Shown here piece by piece: positions 35,458 to 44,700 of a stretch of 64,000 nt of DNA. The DNA is from JAUUSJ01 sp051880475 (GTDB lineage Bacteria; Bacillota; Clostridia; Lachnospirales; Lachnospiraceae): the NCBI GenBank assembly GCA_051880475.1, contig JBJEOA010000065.1:1-64000 (forward strand), written 5' to 3'. A program made the position numbers and the translations under genes. The notes under the pieces are model-generated. The model did not search any database, was not told where the DNA came from, and saw only the letters and a program-made list of their open reading frames with translations. Each line of letters begins with the position of its first letter. Within the stretch, counting starts at the first letter, position 1.

Positions 35458-36474
35458 ATGATTCAAATAAAAGAGAAGTTACTTGAAAGTTACAGGTTCA
35501 TAGATTTATTTGCGGGATTAGGTGGATTTAGAATTGCTCTTGAATCATTAGGGGCAAAATGTGTTTATTCAAATGAATGGGATGAACCAGCACAAAAAGT
35601 ATATGCTGCGAATTTTGGTGATATTCCTGAGGGAGATATTACTCAAGTTGATGAAAATGCAATACCAGATCATGATATTTTATGTGCAGGTTTTCCTTGT
35701 CAGGCATTTTCAATTAGTGGAAAACAGAAAGGATTTGAAGATAGCCGAGGCACATTATTTTTCGATGTCGCACGAATTGTGAAGGCGAAGAAACCGAAAA
35801 TAGTGTTTATGGAAAATGTCAAGAATTTTGCAACACACGATAATGGTAGGACATTGGAGATAGTTAAAACTACTATGGAAGAGTTGGGATATATTTTTAA
35901 CCAAAAAGTTTTAAATGCGGTTGATTATGGAGTTCCTCAAAAAAGGGAACGTATTTATATGGTTTGTTTTAGAAAAGATTTAGATATAGGAGAATTTTCT
36001 TATCCTAAGCCGTTTAAATTGATACATCATGTTGAAGATTTTTTATTGAATGATGAAGAAATGGTAAGGAATCTATATGTTGATAGACCTGACACTTATT
36101 TTAAGGATATGGAAGATAATCAATATAGCAATAAATCTATAAGACTTGGTATAGTTAACAAAGGTGGACAAGGTGAGAGAATATACAGTACGAAAGGAAT
36201 AGCAATTACATTGTCTGCATACGGCGGGGGAGTTTTTGCAAAAACAGGTGGATATTTGATTAATGGGAAAACCAGAAAATTACATCCAAGGGAATGTGCA
36301 AGAATTATGGGTTATCCTGATTCATATAAGATTTGTTCAAGTGCAACTCAGGCATATAAACAGTTTGGAAATTCTGTTGTCATTGATGTCTTGCAGTTGA
36401 TAGGGATAGAAATTGGAAAAACGATGAAAAGTAATAAGGATAGTGAGGCAGTTACTGACAAGATTTTACATTAA
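35458..36474 (+). CDS. HhaI-like DNA (cytosine-5) methyltransferase
   Basis: 338 residues. All C5-methyltransferase landmarks are present: FIDLFAGLGGF, the catalytic GFPCQAFS, FMENV, PQKRERIYMV and the C-terminal RECARIMGYPDSYK and QFGNSVV. From memory, much of the sequence, including the target-recognition stretch around GKGGQGERIYST-like residues and AYGGGVFAKTGGYL, is close to M.HhaI, which methylates the first C of GCGC. GCGC specificity is therefore predicted. The convergent neighbouring gene encodes the matching endonuclease. The final 15 or so residues extend past the M.HhaI end. Confidence 0.93.
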   Translation: MIQIKEKLLESYRFIDLFAGLGGFRIALESLGAKCVYSNEWDEPAQKVYAANFGDIPEGDITQVDENAIPDHDILCAGFPCQAFSISGKQKGFEDSRGTLFFDVARIVKAKKPKIVFMENVKNFATHDNGRTLEIVKTTMEELGYIFNQKVLNAVDYGVPQKRERIYMVCFRKDLDIGEFSYPKPFKLIHHVEDFLLNDEEMVRNLYVDRPDTYFKDMEDNQYSNKSIRLGIVNKGGQGERIYSTKGIAITLSAYGGGVFAKTGGYLINGKTRKLHPRECARIMGYPDSYKICSSATQAYKQFGNSVVIDVLQLIGIEIGKTMKSNKDSEAVTDKILH

Positions 36475-36505
36475 CAATGTTTCGTGTTAAAAACCTCATT
36501 TACAA

Positions 36506-36541
36506 GGCTCCTCACATCGCCTAAAGGCAGTGGGAGGAGCC
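36506..36541. terminator. hairpin between convergent restriction and modification genes
   Basis: ggctcctcacatcgcct pairs with aggcagtgggaggagcc (14 of 17 positions) around a two-base loop. It lies between the converging stop codons, so it may end both transcripts, although neither side has a strong T-run. Confidence 0.6.
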
Positions 36542-36564
36542 TACATCAAACGAAAGGATTTTAT

Positions 36565-37356
36565 CTATATCAGGAAATTAATGAATTGCTCATCTGAAAG
36601 ACCAGGGGCACGATTGTCTCGTTCGATTGAGAAAATAACGTTTGCATTATAAGTATTGGATAATTTTCTAATTTCATATTCTTCATCACGTTGAGAGAAC
36701 ATATATTCATATTGTTGTAATCTAAATTTTTGATTATGAAGATTTTTTGTGGATTCTATAAAAAGTTTATTGCCATCAATATGGCTATTTGTAATTATGT
36801 TATCGAGAGAATTTAAGTAGTTAAGAATGAGAGGAATTCTGCCTCGTCCAGCAGCACTTGAACCGCTCCTTTTTATTCTGTATTTAGCAGAAACATTGAA
36901 ATATTCTTTAAATTTCTCAACAGGTAAAATAGTATAATCATTTGTAATGAAAAAATCAACTCCTTTTTCTTGATAATATTGTATTATCCAATTGGAAAAA
37001 ATAGACGGTCCTTGTGGCATATTTATATTTTTTCCAGAAGTACCTGCTTCTCTGAAATTATTAAAGTTCTCATTCATATAATCTATAATTTTTTGTGTGT
37101 AGATATTAATCCTAGTTGTATTTTTGGTACTATACTCAAAAGTACAGCTTTCAATATCTGGTAGCAAAACAAATTGACCGCATTGTGCAGGTGAATGTTT
37201 TGCGTCGATATAAAAAGAATTCCCATTATTTGTTTTAACCAAAATATCTGATACCGTAGAATCTGACCCACCATTATGGAAAAAGTGAGCATAAGTGCCA
37301 AAACGCTCATTTAAATAGTTTGTGCATTTGATTTCAAAGTCTTCCCAAATTTTCAT
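36565..37356 (-). CDS. HhaI-like restriction endonuclease
   Basis: 263 residues, close to the length of R.HhaI. It resembles remembered R.HhaI segments along its length: WEDFEIKCTNYLNERFG; GGSDSTVSDILVKT followed by FYIDAKHSPAQCGQFVLLP, giving the D...(D/E)xK-type catalytic pattern; YTQKIIDYMNENF; SNWIIQYYQEK; FFITNDY; YFNVSAKYRIKRSGS; LSNTYNANVIFSI. It should cut unmethylated GCGC. It is transcribed toward the methyltransferase and its ORF is intact, so the pair is probably active. Confidence 0.88.
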   Translation of the reverse strand: MKIWEDFEIKCTNYLNERFGTYAHFFHNGGSDSTVSDILVKTNNGNSFYIDAKHSPAQCGQFVLLPDIESCTFEYSTKNTTRINIYTQKIIDYMNENFNNFREAGTSGKNINMPQGPSIFSNWIIQYYQEKGVDFFITNDYTILPVEKFKEYFNVSAKYRIKRSGSSAAGRGRIPLILNYLNSLDNIITNSHIDGNKLFIESTKNLHNQKFRLQQYEYMFSQRDEEYEIRKLSNTYNANVIFSIERDNRAPGLSDEQFINFLI

Positions 37357-37398
37357 TATTTTCTCCTTAAGTTCAGTGTTTTTTATAAGAGTTTAAAC

Positions 37399-37427
37399 TA
37401 GGACAGAGAACTGTCCCCTGTCCTGCT
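37399..37427. repeat. GGACAG-family repeat between endonuclease and cyclase genes
   Basis: aggacagagaactgtcccctgtcctgc. The inverted form of the family, filling most of the gap between the endonuclease start and the cyclase stop. Confidence 0.8.
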
Positions 37428-39563
37428 TTACCTATGACTATTCGTTCTTCTATAGTATTCCTCCTTGTCTTCATACATAAGTTTATCTGCCAAATCTTTC
37501 ATCTCATATATTGTCATCTTAGGATGTTCACATCCAAAAACGATTCCCTTTGAGATAGAAATACCATTTATGAATTTGCTTTTCCACTTTTTAGATATAA
37601 TATCTAAGGAATTAACTGCGTCTTGTGCCGTCTCCCTTGAACAATTAAGAATTGCAATAAACTCATCTCCACCAATTCTGAAAACATCACCAAGATGCTC
37701 AAATGCCTCACAAATACATTCAGCCGTGCCAATAAGCAGTTCATCTCCTGCATCGTGGCCAATGCAATCATTAACTTTTTTAAGTCCATTTACATCCATC
37801 ATGACTACTGCGATATCATCAAACAATTCATTAGTATGAATTTTATCAAGTAACTCCGTATAAGCACGTCTATTTTTTAACCCCGTTAATTCATCGGTAA
37901 GTGAAATAATCGTCTTCTCAAGAAGCTTTTCAGAGCTTTCATATTCCCTTCTGGTAAGAATTAAAAATATAACTCCCATTATCAGCATACCTATAATAAA
38001 AACTCCCAGACAAGGAAGTATAATTCGTTGGATAGATACCCTGTCTGTCTGGTAATCGTTAATTACGAGATACCAATCGAGATTTTCTATATAACAAGTT
38101 ATACGGCAGAGATCCGTTTGTTCATCATATAAAAAATCTCCATTTCTAAGTGAACGTAAATATGAATTATCAAGATAATCCTTCTCAATATGCATGCTGT
38201 CCGAGTTAACCTGTATCAGTCCATCGTAGTTTATCAGATTAATATTAAGACTATATTTACTCTCATAATCCGCAATTATTTTTTGTAATTTAGTAATATT
38301 TATACCGACACCGCCAACACCAAGAAAATTACCTTGTTTATCATAGATAGCGTGATTGACAAAAACAGTAAGTTTTCCATTATTCGCCTCATCTGTATCA
38401 ATGTCTAAAAGATAATCTTTACTATTGTTTTTGAAATTTTTGTACCAGATATCATGGGAATCATTCGCAACGTCAATATATTTCGAAATGCCATCATAAG
38501 TATAATAGGCTCCACTTTTTTCTGACACAATAAATACCATTTGATAATCAAACTGCTCTTTGATACATGATAAATATTCACTCATATACTCTTCATCATC
38601 TTTAGCAGTTTCTCGCGAGGATTTTTGTAATAATTCGATTATTCTGTAATCACTCGTTATTATCTCAGAAGAAGTCAAACACGATAAAAATACATTCTCA
38701 ATATCACTTCTGACAAGCTGAGCTACATTTTGACTATCTTTAATTGAGTTTTCATGAGCAATTTTTTGTATATGAATTACACATATGATAATGGATGCAC
38801 TCATACATATTATCATTAGCGTAATCATTATCATTGTGCTAATCATATTCCGCTCTTTTGTATAGGAAATTTTAAGTTTTCGCTTTTCTTCCTCCTGATG
38901 TTTGAGATAAAAGAGTAAAACTAAAGTCAGCGTAATCGCAACACCAATATTGCTGATTGAAATGCCATAAAGGAATATTTGGAGTATGATTGCGAGAAAT
39001 GGTGCGAGCAGATACGAAATCAGAACAATAAGTAGTCTCATATCAAGTTTAGTTCTAATTGATAATAATGTACCTATCAAAATAGCCATTCCCACTACAA
39101 AGAATGACGAATATATATACCATCCAATATTTCGATGGTAATAATTGTTTGTATCAAAATAAAACATCCAGCCGTTAAAAAAGTTAATTATCACACAGGC
39201 ACCGGCAAGCAAATAGAAAAATAGCGTCGCCCTATAGGGAAGTTTTGGAATAGTAATGCCACAATTCTTAATTGTATTTTTAAAATAATTTAGGAAAAAG
39301 ACAGCAAGTAAAACATTAAGTAGAAAAATACTGTTATTAGAAAATCTAGTCATAAAAAGGCTAAACGAATCCGTATTGCCTCTAAATATATACGCACATG
39401 CGTCCATCAAAAATAAAATAACACAAATCCCATACATTACTATTAAATGTCTTATTTTTTTAGTCATCTTATTGACAGCCATATAAAACATAATCATCAA
39501 GCAAAAGAGTGCACCGATTGTTTCTATTGCTGCTTGTATTATTTCTATATTGTTTATTTTCAT
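37428..39563 (-). CDS. membrane diguanylate cyclase with 7-helix and Cache regions
   Basis: 711 residues. About seven membrane helices occupy residues 8-225. Then come another helix (about 242-265), an extracellular dCache-like sensor (about 270-505; YYTYDGISKYIDVAN, NGKLTVFVNHAIYD, GVGGVGINI), a helix (about 515-537) and a GGDEF domain (about 555-705; LTDELTGLKNRRAY, MDVNGLKKVNDCIGHDAGD, RIGGDEFIAIL). The GGDEF motif is intact, so it should make c-di-GMP in response to an outside signal. The gene is in the accessory island and faces away from the minor pilin genes. Only a weak ribosome site precedes ATG 39563. Confidence 0.9.
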   Translation of the reverse strand: MKINNIEIIQAAIETIGALFCLMIMFYMAVNKMTKKIRHLIVMYGICVILFLMDACAYIFRGNTDSFSLFMTRFSNNSIFLLNVLLAVFFLNYFKNTIKNCGITIPKLPYRATLFFYLLAGACVIINFFNGWMFYFDTNNYYHRNIGWYIYSSFFVVGMAILIGTLLSIRTKLDMRLLIVLISYLLAPFLAIILQIFLYGISISNIGVAITLTLVLLFYLKHQEEEKRKLKISYTKERNMISTMIMITLMIICMSASIIICVIHIQKIAHENSIKDSQNVAQLVRSDIENVFLSCLTSSEIITSDYRIIELLQKSSRETAKDDEEYMSEYLSCIKEQFDYQMVFIVSEKSGAYYTYDGISKYIDVANDSHDIWYKNFKNNSKDYLLDIDTDEANNGKLTVFVNHAIYDKQGNFLGVGGVGINITKLQKIIADYESKYSLNINLINYDGLIQVNSDSMHIEKDYLDNSYLRSLRNGDFLYDEQTDLCRITCYIENLDWYLVINDYQTDRVSIQRIILPCLGVFIIGMLIMGVIFLILTRREYESSEKLLEKTIISLTDELTGLKNRRAYTELLDKIHTNELFDDIAVVMMDVNGLKKVNDCIGHDAGDELLIGTAECICEAFEHLGDVFRIGGDEFIAILNCSRETAQDAVNSLDIISKKWKSKFINGISISKGIVFGCEHPKMTIYEMKDLADKLMYEDKEEYYRRTNSHR

Positions 39564-39790
39564 AGATTTGCTATCGTTTTTGCTACTACTAATTAGAGAA
39601 ATACTTTTCCTAGTAGCTTCTCCTTTCTCTTTTTTAAAACGCTTTTTATGTTTTCATATTTTCTAAATAAACTGCACTAATTTTACTTTTCAGCTTATTT
39701 TTTTAGCTTGATTTCAAGTAATTTTTAATATATATAATATCTTTTCAAGTTTATATAATCATATTTTAGTTTATTTGTCAACCATTTAGG

Positions 39791-39926
39791 GCGGACAGGG
39801 GACAGTTGGCGGACAGAGGAGACGGGGCGGACAGGGGACAGTTCTCTGTCCTACTCCTTTATCTGAAATGAAATTGGAATAAAGAAGTTGGAACAAAGTA
39901 GGACAGAGAACTGTCCCCTGTCCGCC
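39791..39926. repeat. GGACAG-family repeat cluster with a perfect 29-bp inverted repeat
   Basis: Two partial units (39791-39820) precede perfect 29-base complementary arms at 39826-39854 and 39898-39926, which enclose a 43-base spacer. This is the right edge of the accessory island. The rest of the 39564-40001 gap is AT-rich and contains the promoter at 39938-39966. Confidence 0.85.
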
Positions 39927-39937
39927 TTCCCCGCCTA

Positions 39938-39966
39938 TTGATAAGACGTATATTTTGTGATATAAT
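39938..39966 (+). promoter_or_regulatory. promoter of the minor pilin operon
   Basis: TTGATA (39938-39943), a 17-base spacer and TATAAT (39961-39966), with transcription expected from about 39973. The hexamers and spacing are identical to those of the promoter at 52847-52875. Confidence 0.8.
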
Positions 39967-40001
39967 ACTAAAAATTAATACAAAAAACGATAGGTAAGTA
40001 T

Positions 40002-40712
40002 ATGGTTTTAATAGATGAATCTAAGAAAAAATTACATAGTGAAAAAGGCAGCAGTATTCTGATTGCGTTGCTCTTATTTTTTGTATGTCTTCTTCTTAGC
40101 ATGTCAATACTCTCAGCGTCAGTGGCGAATCGTGTCCGCATTAAGGACGAAAGGAAGAGGAGTCAGGACCTTTTAAAAATGGAATCTGCAGTAAAGATAT
40201 TAGAAGAGGGACTTGGAAATATTAAGTATTACCGGAGAGAAATTATTAAAAAAGAGGGTTTTAGTGAGGCAAATTTGGAAAATGAAGAGGATAGAAATTG
40301 TCTAGACCGTCCCTATAGCTGGGTGAAGGTCGATGGGAAATTTGACGGGGAAAAGCTAGGGGAAAAACTGCAAGTTATTGTAGATGAGCGAGTAGAGTCT
40401 TTGGAAAGTCAGGACAATCAATTTAGTATCTATTTAGAAGGCTCAGAGGATAAGGTATATGTCCGTCCACAAGTAGATGAAAATTATTATTTAGCTTTTT
40501 ATATAAATATAAAAAGAGAAGATGGCTCTGATGATTCTGTGTACAAGATTTCTTATTCTCCAAAATTTGAAGCTATTGAAGAGGTTACTAGTGAAGCTAT
40601 GACTACTGGAGATGCAGGGTGGTATGAATATAGCACAACATTTTATACTAGAAGAGAATTCTGTGTTACATGGAAAAAGGATTTTTGTGTACTTCAAAGA
40701 GTAGTTAATTGA
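40002..40712 (+). CDS. pilus-associated pseudopilin-like protein (PilX/GspK-like N-terminus)
   Basis: 236 residues. A short basic leader, SEKG, precedes a hydrophobic helix (SSILIALLLFFVCLLLSMSILSA) at residues 20-42, and a charged soluble domain follows. There is no Glu at mature position 5, as in GspK/PilX-type tip pseudopilins. I could not assign a family beyond this layout. It is first in a run with two further prepilins and the giant prepilin adhesin, and would fit a tip or initiation complex. AGGTAAG lies before ATG 40002. Confidence 0.7.
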   Translation: MVLIDESKKKLHSEKGSSILIALLLFFVCLLLSMSILSASVANRVRIKDERKRSQDLLKMESAVKILEEGLGNIKYYRREIIKKEGFSEANLENEEDRNCLDRPYSWVKVDGKFDGEKLGEKLQVIVDERVESLESQDNQFSIYLEGSEDKVYVRPQVDENYYLAFYINIKREDGSDDSVYKISYSPKFEAIEEVTSEAMTTGDAGWYEYSTTFYTRREFCVTWKKDFCVLQRVVN

Positions 40713-40744
40713 GAGGATATTTAAACTTAATAGGGAGGATTGGA

Positions 40745-41086
40745 ATGAGAAAGAAAAAAAAAATACATGCTTTTTCCATTCTTGCATCGAATAAAGGAGA
40801 GAGTCTGGCAGAGACTCTAGTTGCCATGCTGATTATTTCTCTAAGCATGGCTTTTCTTGCGTCAAGCATTGCGATTTCTGTTCGTATGAGTAAGAAAGCA
40901 ACGGAAGAAGATTTGCAGAATTTAAAGCAGTGGAATCATGCAGAACGTGCAATTTGTGGAGAAGAGGAAAACGAAATTATTGATGGGACAATTACGATAG
41001 AATATCCTTCTGACCCCGTGAAAGACACGTATGATGGAAAGGTCAGCAATCAGGATGGACTTTATACTTATTGGCTCAAGGATTAA
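40745..41086 (+). CDS. minor prepilin
   Basis: About 113 residues. NKG|ESLAETLVAMLIISLSMAFL is a prepilin-peptidase signal with Glu at mature position 5 but Glu instead of Phe at position 1. A short charged domain follows (residues 45-113). GGGAGG at 40733-40738 supports ATG 40745, although the frame opens at a TTG overlapping the previous stop. Its last codons are partly duplicated 66 bases downstream (41057-41081 and 41123-41147), so the C-terminus may have been shortened. Confidence 0.75.
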   Translation: MRKKKKIHAFSILASNKGESLAETLVAMLIISLSMAFLASSIAISVRMSKKATEEDLQNLKQWNHAERAICGEEENEIIDGTITIEYPSDPVKDTYDGKVSNQDGLYTYWLKD

Positions 41087-41159
41087 AAGAGCTTATAGAT
41101 AGTGCAAATAAAGGAAATAAATGGACGCCATACTTATTGGCTCAAGGGTGTGGATATAA

Positions 41160-41732
41160 ATGAAAGTGAAGAAAATTAGAAATCAAAGAGGATTTACATT
41201 GGTGGAAATGCTGGTGACGCTTATCATTTTGGGATTTGTGACGCTCTGTGTTGCTTCTGGGATTACGACAGCCATTCGCTGTTATCAAGATCTTATGTTT
41301 CAATCTGAGAGCAGACTCCTGATTTCCTCTCTTAATGAATCAGTAAAGGATACGCTTCGGTATGCATCGAGTGTATCGACTGTGCCAATCGGAGGAAATA
41401 CCCCAAATGAAGACGTTTATGAAAAGGTCAAAGAATTTTATTTTTATAAAGAAAAATATTCTAAAAATGACAATAGTTTGTCAAAGTATGAGTCCACAGA
41501 GGGACAATTTTCAGATGAGACCGGACAGCTTAAATTGAAAAATCCGTTTAATGATTCAGTGCTTGGTGGAGAGGGTATTTATTCTCAATCATTATATGTA
41601 GAGGGATTTACACTAGAATTTTGTAAGAAATATAATATATTTCGATTTTCATATACTGTGCGCGATAAGAGAAATTCTTCCCATAAGACTAAATCAGGAT
41701 TAGTATATGTAAATTCTCTGATGAAAAAATAG
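41160..41732 (+). CDS. minor prepilin (PilW/ComG-like)
   Basis: 190 residues. NQRG|FTLVEMLVTLIILGFVTLCVASG is a textbook class III signal with Phe 1 and Glu 5. The soluble part starts with a helix (YQDLMFQSESRLLISSLNESVKDTL) and contains no cysteines. Its precise minor-pilin class cannot be assigned. It lies 22 bases before the giant adhesin gene and is most likely co-transcribed with it. Confidence 0.8.
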   Translation: MKVKKIRNQRGFTLVEMLVTLIILGFVTLCVASGITTAIRCYQDLMFQSESRLLISSLNESVKDTLRYASSVSTVPIGGNTPNEDVYEKVKEFYFYKEKYSKNDNSLSKYESTEGQFSDETGQLKLKNPFNDSVLGGEGIYSQSLYVEGFTLEFCKKYNIFRFSYTVRDKRNSSHKTKSGLVYVNSLMKK

Positions 41733-41754
41733 ATAGAATGTTGAGGTGGATTTA

Positions 41755-44700
41755 GTGAAGAAAAATATGAAATTTTTCCGTGGAATAGAATATAACAGAA
41801 AAAATAAGGGATTTTCTTTAGCGGAAATGTTGATTGTAGTTGCTTTGCTCATTCTTACACTCTCTATAGCAATTCCTAATGTATTGACCTATAAAAGGAA
41901 TTTAGAGCTTATGCATGCCGATGATATGGCGAGGGAAATTTTCCTTGCAGCACAAAATGAGTTAGTATACAAAAAGAGTGCTGGACAGTTAGCGGATATT
42001 CATGAACTGATTGTGACGGGATGTGAGCCTGCATTAGCTCATTCGGATGGTCAGCCAAGTTTATATTATATTAAGAGTGGCTCCGATGCAATGGAGCGCA
42101 TATTAGGAGGAGAAAAGCTAGAGGCAATCTCAGCAGGTGGATATTATTATATAGAGGTAGAACCATCGAGCGGAAATGTTTATTCGGTTTTTTATACAGA
42201 AAAAGAAACGGAAAAAACACAATGGGAAGTTTTAAATGATGATTCTAATCAACTTCGGACAAAAGAAGGACGCAAAAAATACTACTCGAAGGCTATTGTA
42301 GGATATTATGCCGCTGAGGTTGAAGGTTTAGTTTATGCAGAAGCAGAGAATATTAAGCTTGGCAATCTAAAGATAATAAATAGCGAAGAACTCTATGTGG
42401 AATTTGATGTATATGTGAGTGCAAAAGCGATGTCAAATACAGAGATTACGCTTACCTTGTCAGATCAGGAGGGAAATAGCAAGACAGAAACGATTCATTT
42501 ATTACTTCCTAATTCAAAAGGAATTGATGTGGAAGATGGAGGAACGGAAGATTTTGGAGGAAATGGAGAATTAAATCTGTTTCAAAAATATACGGTTCGA
42601 AGATTAATTGACAGTATGGAAGAAGGCTATCGTTTCAAGGAGATTTTCCGAGATTTCTCAGAACTTGGCAGAGATTTAACAGCTTTGGTGTCTGTTAAGT
42701 GTATAGGAACTTTACAGGGAGAAGATGTGAATGAAGAAATTTCGGACTCTGCAATGTCAAATAGTTCATTTGGTAGAGTGATTATTGATTCTACGGGTTA
42801 TAACTCCGTTGGAATACACTATATAAGACATCTTTATAATATTACAGATTATGGTTTAAAAGCTCTATATGTACAGGGAGCAACGCTTGACTTTGAGGCG
42901 GATAACTATTCTTGGAAGGATGGAAAATATTATAGTAATGCAGAGGATGCAGATATAATTACAAAAAATAAGGCGGTGAATCCATTAAATGGAGAAGGAA
43001 GTGAATTTAGTAAATTTCATGGAGTCAAACTGCCAGATGAGAGTGAATACCGAGGAAATGGAAGTCAGGGAAAGGAAATTAAAAATTTTAAATCGGATCG
43101 TGGTATTTTTTCAGAGTCTAAGAACTGCAAATTTTCAGGAATCTATGTTGTAAATCATCAGATAAAAATGAAAAAAAATATTACCGCAGCTGGAGGATTA
43201 GTCGGAAGTGTAATAGGTGGAAAAATTACGGATTGTCGGGTTTATCAAGAAAACGGAGAAAGTTTTATTGAAGCTCCTATAGATATGGATAATACTTCGT
43301 ATGTGGGTGGCTTAGTCGGAAGTGCCAATGGAACGGTCAATGGAAGTATCAATGATGTTAAAATAGAAAAATCTTTCGCCGCAATTCCAAAGGTAAGTGC
43401 GAGCACATCGAAAGAGAGTTTTTGTGGTGGTCTCGTTGGGTTTTCAAAGGATTTTTCCTTTTCAATGTGTTATGGAAATACTACCCAGTTGAGTGGAGAG
43501 TATGCGGGAGGATTTGCCGGCTCCATGGATAACTGCGAGGTTTCTAATTGTTATGCGGTTGCAGAATTTTATTCTGAAGATACGAAAAATGCCGCAGGCT
43601 TTTGTGCACAGATGAATGGTGGAACGTTAAAGAAAAGCTATGCTTTGATTGGGAGCGTAAAAACGACCAGTAAGCCGCAAAATCGAATGGCATTCATTCA
43701 AGATGACTCTGGAACAAATATTGAAAATTGCTATTTTAACTATCACGAAAAGTTTGAGGCCACACAGCTACGGAAAGGAACAGTTGCTGCCTACAATGAA
43801 ATCGTAAGTAGTTTGAATTCTCCTTCTGGGGAATCTTCGCAAGAAAACGGGGAGGGATTATGGGAATATGATTACGAGGATAATGGCTCCATAAAGTCGT
43901 TAGATTTTAGTAAACCTTTCCACATAGAGGGCGATTATAAGTATATGGAAAATGCTGCCTATACTTGTCTTCGTATCAAAGGTATTCCGCACTATGGAAA
44001 TTGGCCAAATGCTAGCTTTACGATTGAGTATTTTCCGAATTTAGAGAGCATTGGCTCGGAAGAGGAAGTCTCTTATAAAGAGGGAGTAAAAGAGGCATTA
44101 AAAGGGTTTCAAAAACGTAAGATTCTTACGAGTGGAACTCTTGCGGATAGTGGTCTTCGAGATTATGTTTTGGAAGGCAATTATCCTGAAAAAAAGGTTG
44201 GTGAAAACAGTGTAAGATATGTCTTTAAATGTTGGAAGGTAAGAAATAAGGATAAAGTTTATTATCCTGGAGAGAAAATTGATATTTCGGGAGAAAATTT
44301 GGTATTAGATGCTCAATGGTCTCCTGGGATTTCTATTATTTATCATACGAATGCAAACGGCAATGGAGTTTTTTTTGGAAGGGAAAGTTATACGGATCCT
44401 TATTTGCGTTATGAGGGAGAAAAAGTGGAGATTCTCTTTACAGACAGTGAGGGAAAACAGCCGACTCATAATTTGGGATATCAATTTTTAGGATGGAATC
44501 TTTCTTCTAATAAAAAACAAAATCCTCCGAGATTTACCTATGTTTTAGAGGGAAATGAGTCGGATTGGGAAAAGACTCATATGGAAGTCCCTTCTCCAAA
44601 TAATACATACACGGTACCTTTGTATGCTTACTGGGAAAATCCTCCTAAGGAATCTCACCTGAGAATTCGAGTCAATGAGGTGGATGCTCAATCCCAAAAT

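Noticed and set aside
32333..39926. CRISPR array among the island repeats
   Set aside because: The repeats are palindromic, irregularly spaced and flank genes; there are no spacers or cas genes.
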